Origin: Methanomicrobiaceae archaeon
Lineage (GTDB): Archaea; Halobacteriota; Methanomicrobia; Methanomicrobiales; Methanomicrobiaceae
DNA length: 51,103 nucleotides
Assembly (NCBI GenBank): GCA_016928355.1
Contig: JAFGKW010000015.1
Coordinates: 1 to 51,103 of the forward strand
Direction of reading: 5' to 3'
The translations under genes and the position numbers were made by a program. Within the stretch, counting starts at the first letter, position 1. Every line of letters starts with the position of its first letter. The notes under the pieces are model-generated. The model searched no databases. It was not told the origin of the DNA and saw only the letters and a program-made list of their open reading frames with translations. Positions 17,352 through 24,726 of the stretch are shown in pieces.

Positions 17352-18128
17352 TCATATTGTCATTGCGGTAAAGCCGCCGTCGACCGTTATCTCGGCACCT
17401 GTAACAAATGACGAGGCATCAGAGCAGAGCCATAAAACAGCACCTGTCAGCTCTTCAGGTTTTCCGTAACGTTTCATGGGTGTATGTCCAAGGATTGCAT
17501 CATTCCTCTGCTGATCAATGAAATGCTTTTTGCTCCATTCTGTCGGGAAGAATCCAGGTCTTAATGCGTTAACCCTGACATTATATGGGGCCCATTCCCT
17601 TGCAAGATTCTGGGTCAGGTTTTTGATGCCGGCTTTTGCCACGGAATATGTGAAAGCCTTTGAAAGCGGGGGTCCTGCCGATGCCGAGGACATATTGATT
17701 ATTGAACCTTTATTGTGATCAACCATATATCTTCCAAAGACCTGGCAACCGAGGAATGTCCCTGTTGTGTGAACTTCTATTATCGAATGCCATTCGTCGA
17801 GGCTGATATCAAAGAATGGTGTAGGGGCATTTATCCCTGCACCGTTTATCAGGATGTCAAGATCCCCGAATGAATCGAGAATACCTTCAAGGACATTAAC
17901 ATGCCGGTCTTTTTTTGTAACTTCGAGCTCAAAAGGTTCTGCTATACCACCCGCCGAAGTTATCTGGTCAACGGTCCTCTGTGCATCCTCAGGTCTCATG
18001 TCGATGACTGCGACACTGACCCCTGCCTTTGCCAGGGACCTTGCCATTTCGCCGCACAGGTGTCCGCCTGCACCGGTTATTGCTGCTACTTTTCCTTCGA
18101 GATTGAATATATCTTCAAGATAACCCAT
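17352..18128 (-). CDS. Short-chain dehydrogenase/reductase (SDR) 2
   Basis: About 258 aa SDR of the gluconate 5-dehydrogenase-like group. AAITGAGGHLCGEMA is the nucleotide loop, ILINGAG the core motif, and MSSASAG with YSVAKAG gives the Ser-Tyr-Lys triad. GAEITVDGGF is the usual C-terminal segment. A GTG at 18137 overlaps the HAD stop (GTGA), but the ATG at 18128 with GTGATC as ribosome site is preferred. Two different SDRs in tandem suggest an oxidation-reduction (epimerisation) of a sugar intermediate. That is inference. Confidence 0.8.
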   Translation of the reverse strand: MGYLEDIFNLEGKVAAITGAGGHLCGEMARSLAKAGVSVAVIDMRPEDAQRTVDQITSAGGIAEPFELEVTKKDRHVNVLEGILDSFGDLDILINGAGINAPTPFFDISLDEWHSIIEVHTTGTFLGCQVFGRYMVDHNKGSIINMSSASAGPPLSKAFTYSVAKAGIKNLTQNLAREWAPYNVRVNALRPGFFPTEWSKKHFIDQQRNDAILGHTPMKRYGKPEELTGAVLWLCSDASSFVTGAEITVDGGFTAMTI

Positions 18129-18133
18129 TGTGA

Positions 18134-18790
18134 TCACACTTTTTCAAATATATAATTTTCAAGAATATATCCCTTTATGCCATACAAATCCGGGAAACTG
18201 ACAATCCCTGCTTTTTTAAAGTCATATTGCCTCTGCCTTCCGATAAATCTGCATCCATAATTCTCAGCTGTTTTCAGGTCCTCGGGGCTGTCTCCTATAT
18301 ACAACATTTCTTCAGGCAGAGTATGTTCCGAATCTGCAACTGACTGCAGAATCTCAGTTTTCGGCCTGTCAGATCCATTCGCCGATGAAAAATACCGTGA
18401 AAGACCTTTTTTTTCAAGTATTGTCATAAGGTCTCCCCCGGGAGTTGCGGAGGCGAGATGAAGAGGGGTTATTCCTGAAAAATATTCCAGAAAGTCAAGC
18501 GCTCCCGGAACAAAAGGGCATTTTATTATTGCGTCTGTTGTGAGATTTCTGAATCTTTCAGACCATTCTTTAAAGAGAGTCTCGTCATATCCGGTTTTCA
18601 TGATCCCGGTCATAATGTGACGGAATTTATCATACCTGTCAACTGCATTGTGAGAATAGTGATAATCCATTATTTCATTGTAGAAATCAGGATATTCTGA
18701 GAAGATTTCAGAAAAGGCACGGTGCTTAATATTGTCTGATTCTACGATTACACCGTCAAAATCAAGGATGATTGTTTTGATTATTTTCAT
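18134..18790 (-). CDS. HAD superfamily sugar-phosphate phosphatase (capped, beta-PGM-like)
   Basis: 218 aa. Motif I is ILDFDGVIVESDN (nucleophile Asp and acid/base Asp), motif II is HLASATPGGD, the motif III Lys is in SDRPKTEIL and motif IV is MLYIGDSPEDLK. A helical C1 cap lies between motifs I and II (about residues 20-90). The family removes phosphate from small sugars. It overlaps the aldolase gene by 4 bases (ATGA). In the operon's logic it corresponds to KdsC, which dephosphorylates Kdo-8-phosphate, although KdsC itself is a shorter uncapped HAD. Confidence 0.78.
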   Translation of the reverse strand: MKIIKTIILDFDGVIVESDNIKHRAFSEIFSEYPDFYNEIMDYHYSHNAVDRYDKFRHIMTGIMKTGYDETLFKEWSERFRNLTTDAIIKCPFVPGALDFLEYFSGITPLHLASATPGGDLMTILEKKGLSRYFSSANGSDRPKTEILQSVADSEHTLPEEMLYIGDSPEDLKTAENYGCRFIGRQRQYDFKKAGIVSFPDLYGIKGYILENYIFEKV

Positions 18791-19581
18791 CTTTTTGAGT
18801 TTGAATTTTCAATCAGGCTGCGTGTTTTCTCTCCCCATTTCCAGAGCAGGAAGACGTCTGATGCCATGACAATAAATGAGAAGCCATATGAAAAGGCCTC
18901 TTCCATGTTCTCCTCATCCGGTTCGACGAGCTGTGTGCCGCAACCTTTTTTGTGCCTCTTGCAGGAATCTATGACTTTTTTTCCTGCTTCAACTATTCTC
19001 GGATCTTCTATCTGGCCCGGAATACCCAGGGATCCTGAGAGATCATAGGGTCCGATCATAGCTCCGTCAATATACGGGTTTGAGAGAATTGCATCGATAT
19101 TTTCAACGCCTTCTTTTGATTCAATCTGAACAATTATAATGGATGAATCGTTCCATTCTGAACAGTAATCGTCAAAATCAAAGCCATATCCCTGTGCTCT
19201 TGATATTCCGTAGCTTCTTGATCCGAGAGGGGTGTACTTTGCCCACCTTACAATATCTTCGACTTCCCCGGGACTATTGACCATAGGAACTATGATTCCG
19301 TCGGCACCTGAATCGAGGAGCCTCTTTATCATCTCCATATTGTGAGAAGCTATTCTTGGTAGACAGACAATGCCGTTCTGGTGGCATGCTGCAATAATCC
19401 TTTGGGACTGTTCCTGGCTTATCGTGCTGTGTTCAATATCGATACCAATAAAGTCAACACCTGATCTCGCCATTATCTCGGTAATAACCGGGTGGCCTAT
19501 GGATGTCCATCCTGCGTAAACTTTCCCGCCTGAGAGAAGTTTCTTCTTCAGTTCTTTTCTTCTTTCGGTAATTTCTTTCAT
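18787..19581 (-). CDS. HpcH/HpaI family pyruvate (2-keto-3-deoxy acid) aldolase
   Basis: About 264 aa, class II metal-dependent aldolase. DFIGIDIEHSTIS carries the catalytic His, VCLPRIAS the pyruvate-carboxylate Arg, IIVQIESKEGVEN the metal-binding Glu and MIGPYDLSGSLGIPG the metal-binding Asp. Relatives cleave or form 2-keto-3-deoxy sugar acids from pyruvate and an aldehyde. ATG 19581 with a GTAGGATT site is preferred over ATGs at 19611/19614, which overlap the previous gene more. Between a transaldolase-like and a HAD gene and near a kdsB-like gene, it is a good candidate for making a 3-deoxy-2-ulosonic acid by aldol addition. Confidence 0.8.
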   Translation of the reverse strand: MKEITERRKELKKKLLSGGKVYAGWTSIGHPVITEIMARSGVDFIGIDIEHSTISQEQSQRIIAACHQNGIVCLPRIASHNMEMIKRLLDSGADGIIVPMVNSPGEVEDIVRWAKYTPLGSRSYGISRAQGYGFDFDDYCSEWNDSSIIIVQIESKEGVENIDAILSNPYIDGAMIGPYDLSGSLGIPGQIEDPRIVEAGKKVIDSCKRHKKGCGTQLVEPDEENMEEAFSYGFSFIVMASDVFLLWKWGEKTRSLIENSNSKR

Positions 19582-19594
19582 AATCCTACCGGAA

Positions 19595-20269
19595 TCAGAG
19601 CTTTTTTGCATCATCCAGAAACATCCGGACTGTCTCTTTGGAGTATGGATGCACTATAATGCCTTTCAGGATGTCAGGTGTTACTGTTATTATGTCCGCT
19701 CCGGCATTCAGCCATTCAACGACATTTAATCCTTCTCTGATAGAACCGATAATAAGTTTTGAATTCAGCGAGTGACTGTCTATAAGATCTCTTGTCTTCA
19801 TAATCTCTTCACAGCAGTTGTATCCCATATTGTTGACCCTGCCGCCGAAGAGTGAAACATATGTTGCTCCTGCAAGTGAGGCCATAAGACATTGCTGGGC
19901 ACTCATCATGGCTGTTGCATTTATCCTGATGTCATGCCTGTTTTCAAGCATGTTTATTGCCTTCAGGTTGTCAAGTTCTCCGTCGGGTCCGTGAATTGTG
20001 ATCTTTACATTGATATTGTCGGCCCATCCGGCATATTCGACAGCCTGCGAGATCATCCCTTCATAATCGTTTGTCGTAACCTCTACAGAGAGGGGGTATG
20101 GGTCAATAAGTTCTGCAATGTCGATAGTGCATTTTTTTATTGCCTCATTTCCGCCTTTTATTCCGCATTTAACCAGTATTGAGGGGTTGGTGGTGACACC
20201 CCTGATCAGCCCCATATCCAGGAACTGCTCAATTTGCTTAATATCTCCTGTATCAAGAAAAATGGTCAT
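19595..20269 (-). CDS. Transaldolase/fructose-6-phosphate aldolase-like protein (TalC type)
   Basis: 224 aa, the short transaldolase class. IRGVTTNPSIL near the N-terminus and the Schiff-base Lys in INVKITIHGPDGE are diagnostic, followed by INATAMMSAQQCL and TYVSLFGGRVNNMG. Such enzymes transfer dihydroxyacetone units or make ketoses from dihydroxyacetone/hydroxyacetone and an aldehyde. A GGTGAAA site precedes the ATG. It sits between a SIS isomerase and the pyruvate aldolase, so it may build the sugar-phosphate precursor. A housekeeping pentose-phosphate role is possible but less likely inside this operon. Confidence 0.82.
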   Translation of the reverse strand: MTIFLDTGDIKQIEQFLDMGLIRGVTTNPSILVKCGIKGGNEAIKKCTIDIAELIDPYPLSVEVTTNDYEGMISQAVEYAGWADNINVKITIHGPDGELDNLKAINMLENRHDIRINATAMMSAQQCLMASLAGATYVSLFGGRVNNMGYNCCEEIMKTRDLIDSHSLNSKLIIGSIREGLNVVEWLNAGADIITVTPDILKGIIVHPYSKETVRMFLDDAKKL

Positions 20270-20320
20270 ATTTTCACCGGGATTCCTATATATTATATTT
20301 TGACATGAAGCAGTATAATA

Positions 20321-20917
20321 TTATTCTAAGGATTCCCATTTGTTTTCTATTTCTTTTAGTCTTGGATCAGATGCAATCAGGTGCAGAATCACTCCCTGGA
20401 AGGATTCAGAATGCGGGGTAATGTTTTGGGGATTTACCGCCGGGATTACAACCCTTGCATCTGCATTTTTGGCAGTATAACCCGAATCCTTTCCAAGAAT
20501 GCCGAGAACCTTTGCATCTTTGGATTTTGCATAATCAACAGCCTTTACAAGGTTTGCGCTGACGTTCTTCTCCAGGTCCCCGCCACCGACAGAGAGTACA
20601 AATACCGCATCCTTTGAGTTTATCCTGCTGGTTTTCAGCCATTCGGAGAATACCGTATCCCAGCCTTCGTCATTTGTTCTTGCAGTAAGTTCTGATACAT
20701 TATCCACAGGTGAATACGTCTCTATTCCGGCCAGTTTCCTGAAATCATTTACAGCGTGTGAACAGTTTCCTGCACTTCCGCCAACTCCGATAAAAAACAG
20801 TCTTCCTCCAGTTTCTTTCGTATCGATCAGTATTTTTGTAATTTTTTCGATGTCGCTGAGGTCAGTTTTTTCAGCTATCTCCGCCACTTCTTTCATGTAC
20901 TGTTTTGCATGCTCCAT
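20321..20917 (-). CDS. SIS-domain sugar-phosphate isomerase (GmhA/KdsD-like)
   Basis: About 198 aa, one SIS domain. LFFIGVGGSAGNCSHAVNDF is the phosphosugar-binding loop, SELTARTNDEGWDTVF resembles GmhA, and VFVLSVGGGDLEKNV is the second phosphate-binding loop. GmhA converts sedoheptulose-7-P to a heptose-7-P; KdsD makes arabinose-5-P. ATG 20917 has an AGGAGTGAT ribosome site, better than the upstream ATG at 20953, which lies inside the previous gene. A 51-base gap to the transaldolase gene has no clear promoter. It probably isomerises the acceptor sugar phosphate for the aldolase step. Confidence 0.78.
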   Translation of the reverse strand: MEHAKQYMKEVAEIAEKTDLSDIEKITKILIDTKETGGRLFFIGVGGSAGNCSHAVNDFRKLAGIETYSPVDNVSELTARTNDEGWDTVFSEWLKTSRINSKDAVFVLSVGGGDLEKNVSANLVKAVDYAKSKDAKVLGILGKDSGYTAKNADARVVIPAVNPQNITPHSESFQGVILHLIASDPRLKEIENKWESLE

Positions 20918-20921
20918 TGTA

Positions 20922-21947
20922 TCACTCCTTTTTCTCAAGGACAACCCTGACAAAAGAACTCAATTTGTTTATCTGCAGGAAATTCTGGAAATCCCTTTTC
21001 ATCTGTTCATCATTCTTTTCAATCATTTCTCTGATGAATCCGGGGATATCAGCATCAGGAACTGATCTGTATTCCTGTTCAACATTGTTGAAATCCAGAA
21101 TTCCCGGTGTGCTGTACTCTACGGGTTTGAATCCATGACGCTCAAAAAGGATATTCATTCCTTTTCTGGAGAGAGCATTCACCCTGTCCGGAGGGAAAAT
21201 ATTTCTCGAACTGCCCCTTAAAACCTGGAGGTCGAATCCGCTGATCGAGATTGTCGTAAGAAAAACAAGACCGCCGTCCTCTAAAATACCATTCAGGGCT
21301 GAAAAAAAGCTGTCTATATTATTGAGACTGTCGAGCGCCTCAAAAGCTCCGGCGATATTTATCTTCTTCCCGGTTGCGGCAAATTCTTCTATTGATGAAA
21401 ATGCCTGACCGTTCATCCTTTCATCGCCATACCTGGGAATGCTGAAGTACGGGTTGATAAGGTATTTTTCAGAAAAGAACTGCTCCTTTGCAAGACAATC
21501 CGCAAATATGTAGCTTTTTGGATAAAATAGTCCAAGTTTCCTGTCTTTTGGGATATACTCTTCACATGTTGAGACTATCCATTCATGCTCGGGCCTGTAG
21601 ATCTTTCTGACTCTGGTCTCCTTTGTTCTGTTCGCAAGTTTTTCCTGCCAGAAATGACTGGAATCCGAATTCAGATAGTGTTGTTTAATCAGTTCGTCTT
21701 CCGGACAGGGATTTAGAAACACACTTCTGCAGTTCTTACATTCTGTATAGTCAAAACCGAATTTACTGAATGTATTTTCAAAATCCTTCGAATTGCATGC
21801 AGGGCAGGCTCGAATATTCAGACTCTCCGGGTTTAAGGCTGTCTCTTCCCTGAAATCATCCTCGGTTTTACTGATATACTCGTTTATCAGTTCAAGGGGT
21901 TTAAAGTCGAATTCATGGCCTATATCATTAATTACAACATTTCTCAT
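20922..21947 (-). CDS. Zinc-ribbon protein with degenerate C-methyltransferase-like domain
   Basis: 341 aa. An N-terminal zinc ribbon (about 47-80) has two CxxC knuckles, ACPACNS and CKNCRSVF, as in sugar C-methyltransferases. The central region where motif I (xxDxGxGxG) is expected instead reads LGLFYPKSYIFADCL, without the glycine-rich loop. Downstream elements, such as ALNGILEDGGLVFLTT and FERHGF, still resemble the methyltransferase fold. It overlaps the oxidoreductase gene by ATGA. It may be a substrate-binding or altered enzyme rather than a working methyltransferase. Confidence 0.7.
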   Translation of the reverse strand: MRNVVINDIGHEFDFKPLELINEYISKTEDDFREETALNPESLNIRACPACNSKDFENTFSKFGFDYTECKNCRSVFLNPCPEDELIKQHYLNSDSSHFWQEKLANRTKETRVRKIYRPEHEWIVSTCEEYIPKDRKLGLFYPKSYIFADCLAKEQFFSEKYLINPYFSIPRYGDERMNGQAFSSIEEFAATGKKINIAGAFEALDSLNNIDSFFSALNGILEDGGLVFLTTISISGFDLQVLRGSSRNIFPPDRVNALSRKGMNILFERHGFKPVEYSTPGILDFNNVEQEYRSVPDADIPGFIREMIEKNDEQMKRDFQNFLQINKLSSFVRVVLEKKE

Positions 21948-23002
21948 TGTCTGTCCCTGTTCAGTGTCAAATCGTTCTCAATAATCTCTTCTTTTAAGTA
22001 GATTTTATCGATAATCTCCATTACTTTAAAGGCATCTTCAGAGGAGCTGTTCTCAACAGGTTTATCTTCACTTATTGCTTTAATAAAATTTTCCACTTCG
22101 GTGGTCCATGAGAGATCCTGGTCAAAATAGACCATCTCTTCTCTTGGATTTCCAAGTGCAAATGATTCGTCCTCAAACTGTCTTCTGCCTATAGTGAGTG
22201 TTTCCCTTCCATAACTGCCCGTTTTAGAGAGCAGGCCAGAGACAATAAGGTAAGCATCGTTTAGAAAAATTTCCATCTTAAATGAATGCTTCCACAGGGT
22301 TGCCGATGAATGCAGTGTTGCAACCTGACCTTTGTTGTTTCTCAGGAAAACAAACGCGTTGTCCTCTACATCCGTTCTCCAGTACATTTTTGAGAGGTAT
22401 CCCGATACATCATTGAAATCCCCGCAGAAGTACCTGAAGAGATCAAGCATGTGGATTCCCTGGTCAATCAATATTCCACCGCCCGAGACCTCCTTCATGT
22501 TTCTCCATGATGAGAGATAATTTCGGCCTCCTGATTTCCCGTAAGTTCCTTTAATAAATAAGATATTGCCTAATTTTCCGCTTTCAACAATTTTTTTGGC
22601 TTCTAATATTCCGGGATGATAACGATGATTGAAACCGAACATCAGTTTCAGGTCGGGATGTTTTTTCTCCTCTTCCCTCATGTTTATTATATCCTGGAGA
22701 TTCCTGCCAGGGGGTTTTTCACAAAATACATGTTTGCCTGCTTTCAGGCTCTTAATTACTATATCGGGAGAAGCGGAGTTTGGAGTGCATACAAAGATCA
22801 GGTCTATGTCTGATTCTATTAATTCTTCATAGTTGCTGAATACGCTGATGCCTTCTTTCTCCAGGTCCAGGATTGTGTCAGTATTTTCATCACAGATTCC
22901 TGTGACTTCAACGTTGTTTACACCATCCAAAATTCTTTTTCTGATCTGGCCCATGTAGCCGTAACCGACAATTCCTGCTTTATATGGTATTGTATTCTTC
23001 AT
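21944..23002 (-). CDS. Gfo/Idh/MocA family oxidoreductase, first gene of the Kdo-like operon
   Basis: About 352 aa. AGIVGYGYMGQIRKR is the Rossmann GxGxxG loop, HVFCEKPPGRN carries the conserved EKP lysine, and SGGGILIDQGIHMLDLFRYF has the catalytic Asp/His region. ATG 23002 with a GGGAG site is preferred over the frame start at 23014. It is the promoter-proximal gene of an 11-gene minus-strand operon and overlaps the next gene by 4 bases. The family uses NAD(P) to oxidise or reduce cyclic sugars. Its substrate here is unknown but presumably an intermediate of the same sugar. Confidence 0.83.
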   Translation of the reverse strand: MKNTIPYKAGIVGYGYMGQIRKRILDGVNNVEVTGICDENTDTILDLEKEGISVFSNYEELIESDIDLIFVCTPNSASPDIVIKSLKAGKHVFCEKPPGRNLQDIINMREEEKKHPDLKLMFGFNHRYHPGILEAKKIVESGKLGNILFIKGTYGKSGGRNYLSSWRNMKEVSGGGILIDQGIHMLDLFRYFCGDFNDVSGYLSKMYWRTDVEDNAFVFLRNNKGQVATLHSSATLWKHSFKMEIFLNDAYLIVSGLLSKTGSYGRETLTIGRRQFEDESFALGNPREEMVYFDQDLSWTTEVENFIKAISEDKPVENSSSEDAFKVMEIIDKIYLKEEIIENDLTLNRDRQ

Positions 23003-23050
23003 TGATTCTCCCATAGGCTGATTAAGTTTTGTTTCATATACTCTTATTTT

Positions 23051-23059
23051 TATTTATAA
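23051..23059 (-). promoter_or_regulatory. TATA box for the 11-gene operon
   Basis: On the minus strand the element reads TTATAAATA, within CTTATAAATAAAAATAAG. Its centre is about 53 bases before the ATG at 23002, so transcription would start near 23028 and leave a leader of about 26 bases with a GGGAG ribosome site. This is the only clear archaeal box upstream of the operon. Confidence 0.55.
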
Positions 23060-23096
23060 GAAAACCGGGTTATTAAGTGTCGTTTAATATGGATAT

Positions 23097-23981
23097 TTAT
23101 TTTTTAAAAATTCCGCGAATCCACCACCTGGATCCGCCTTCTTCATGGATCTTCAGGTAATCATAATAATATTCTTTTTCCCAGTCCGCTGAATTGTGGT
23201 ACCTGAACTTAAAAAAGGCCTTTTTAAACCTGTTAATGAATGCAAACTTCAGTAAATTCAGCCGGTTTGGCATCATGAACTCCTTCTTAAGGGATTCATG
23301 GTCTCTCCCGTAAGTGCAGATGTCAATCGTATCAATGTTGAGCCTCTTTCCAAGATATCTCAGGCACTCTTCTGAATAGAAACCGACATGGGGGTCGAGC
23401 ACGGGTTTGAAGATGTAATCCCTGTCCGGTAATTCAAGGAAGAGATATCCGTTTTCATTTAAAAGCTCCAGGGCGCCGCTTAAAAATTTATATGGTTCGG
23501 TCAGGTGCTCAAGTACAGAACACAGGCAGACGATGTCAAATTTATCATTGCTGTATTCATCGATGCTCTTTGATACTTTGATCCCTTTATTCTGCAGTCT
23601 CTTTTGATTTTCAGGATTTAGTTCAGTGGCGTGGAATTCAACATTTCCAAATTTTTTCAGGAATGCGTCATACAGGAGCCCGTGTCCTGAACCGATATCC
23701 AGAACCTTAAGATTATCCTTATCTCCTGTGAATTTATGAATATATTTCACTCTTTCAAATGCCTGAATTTCATAGACTATGTTTACATCATCTGAAGTGT
23801 CCCATACTTCTTCATAATAATAATCCAGGTCTTTTTCAGTGGGGTATGGAAGTGCAAATACCACTCCGCACTCTCCGCACCTGTATAATTTAAGATTCTC
23901 AAACACCCTGTGCTGGTTAGGGTAATCCTGAATATATTCAAAGGCCGTTTCTTTATTGCAGAGATTGCAAAAGAACTCCAT
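23097..23981 (-). CDS. Class I SAM-dependent methyltransferase with N-terminal zinc knuckles
   Basis: 294 aa. An N-terminal zinc ribbon, FCNLCNK and YRCGECGVVF, precedes a complete methyltransferase domain: KVLDIGSGHGLLYDAF (motif I), FDIVCLCSVLEHLTEPY (motif II) and LLNENGYLFLELPD (motif III). The C-terminus is basic and ends in WWIRGIFKK. This is the common surface-glycan group of zinc-knuckle methyltransferases (Methyltransf_23-like). It follows the acyltransferase gene by eight bases, forming a two-gene unit separated from the operon downstream by a promoter. Confidence 0.8.
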   Translation of the reverse strand: MEFFCNLCNKETAFEYIQDYPNQHRVFENLKLYRCGECGVVFALPYPTEKDLDYYYEEVWDTSDDVNIVYEIQAFERVKYIHKFTGDKDNLKVLDIGSGHGLLYDAFLKKFGNVEFHATELNPENQKRLQNKGIKVSKSIDEYSNDKFDIVCLCSVLEHLTEPYKFLSGALELLNENGYLFLELPDRDYIFKPVLDPHVGFYSEECLRYLGKRLNIDTIDICTYGRDHESLKKEFMMPNRLNLLKFAFINRFKKAFFKFRYHNSADWEKEYYYDYLKIHEEGGSRWWIRGIFKK

Positions 23982-23989
23982 AACAGTAT

Positions 23990-24619
23990 TTAATCCCTTG
24001 AAGAAATTTTTTTTGCAGGAACACCGCCTGCAATAACATACTCATCTACGTCCTTTGTGACAACCGCACCTGCACCAACCACTGCACCGGTTTTTATCGT
24101 CACCCCTTTTAGAATAACGGCATTTGCACCTATCCAGACATCATCTTCTATTGTTATCCTCCCACCCGTATGCCCTTGTTTCTGAATGAGAGTGTCTGCC
24201 GATGAGAAATTATGATCCGCTGAACGTACCACCACGTTAGGCCCAATAAGGACATTATTTCCTATTATGATACTTCCGCCACAGTCGGCATTCAGCATCA
24301 CGTTTGAGTTTGTGTATACATTATTGCCTATTACGAGTCCGCCGGGATTGTCAGTACAGTAAAGCTGGTTGTTGATTCCGATATTAACGTTGTTTCCGAT
24401 CGAAATATTTTCATAGCCTCTTATATGAGTTCCTGTCAGGAAGGAGTTTGGTCTGCCAAAAGAAGTAAATTTACTGCGATATATTGTGTTCCTAAGTATT
24501 ATTCCGGTTTTTCCCGGGATATTCCTTAAAATGAATGAGACCGCTTCATTGAATTTGTTTATCACTGTAATTAATATGTGATGTATCATGAATAAAAAAT
24601 ATGGGTGCCGGTTTTGCAT
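23990..24619 (-). CDS. Hexapeptide-repeat acyltransferase (WcaF/LacA-like)
   Basis: 209 aa. A hydrophobic/amphipathic N-terminus is followed by hexapeptide repeats (IGNNVNIG, IGNNVYTNSN, IGNNVLIGPNV, IEDDVWIGANAVIL) forming a left-handed beta-helix. The end VVGAGAVVTKDVDEYVIAGGVPAKKI is the classic acetyl-CoA-binding tail. The active-site His is probably in VVRSADHNFSS. A GGTGATCA element lies 12 bases before the ATG. It probably acetylates a sugar of the glycan. Divergent to the GT2 gene across a roughly 100-base gap. Confidence 0.82.
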   Translation of the reverse strand: MQNRHPYFLFMIHHILITVINKFNEAVSFILRNIPGKTGIILRNTIYRSKFTSFGRPNSFLTGTHIRGYENISIGNNVNIGINNQLYCTDNPGGLVIGNNVYTNSNVMLNADCGGSIIIGNNVLIGPNVVVRSADHNFSSADTLIQKQGHTGGRITIEDDVWIGANAVILKGVTIKTGAVVGAGAVVTKDVDEYVIAGGVPAKKISSRD

Positions 24620-24726
24620 TTGTATATTATTATGATCACCATTTCTGTCCGGACGTTTAAAAAGAGCAATTAAGTATCTTTGATTTGAAAATAATAAAGA
24701 ACGAATCCTCTAATCAATGTGATTAC

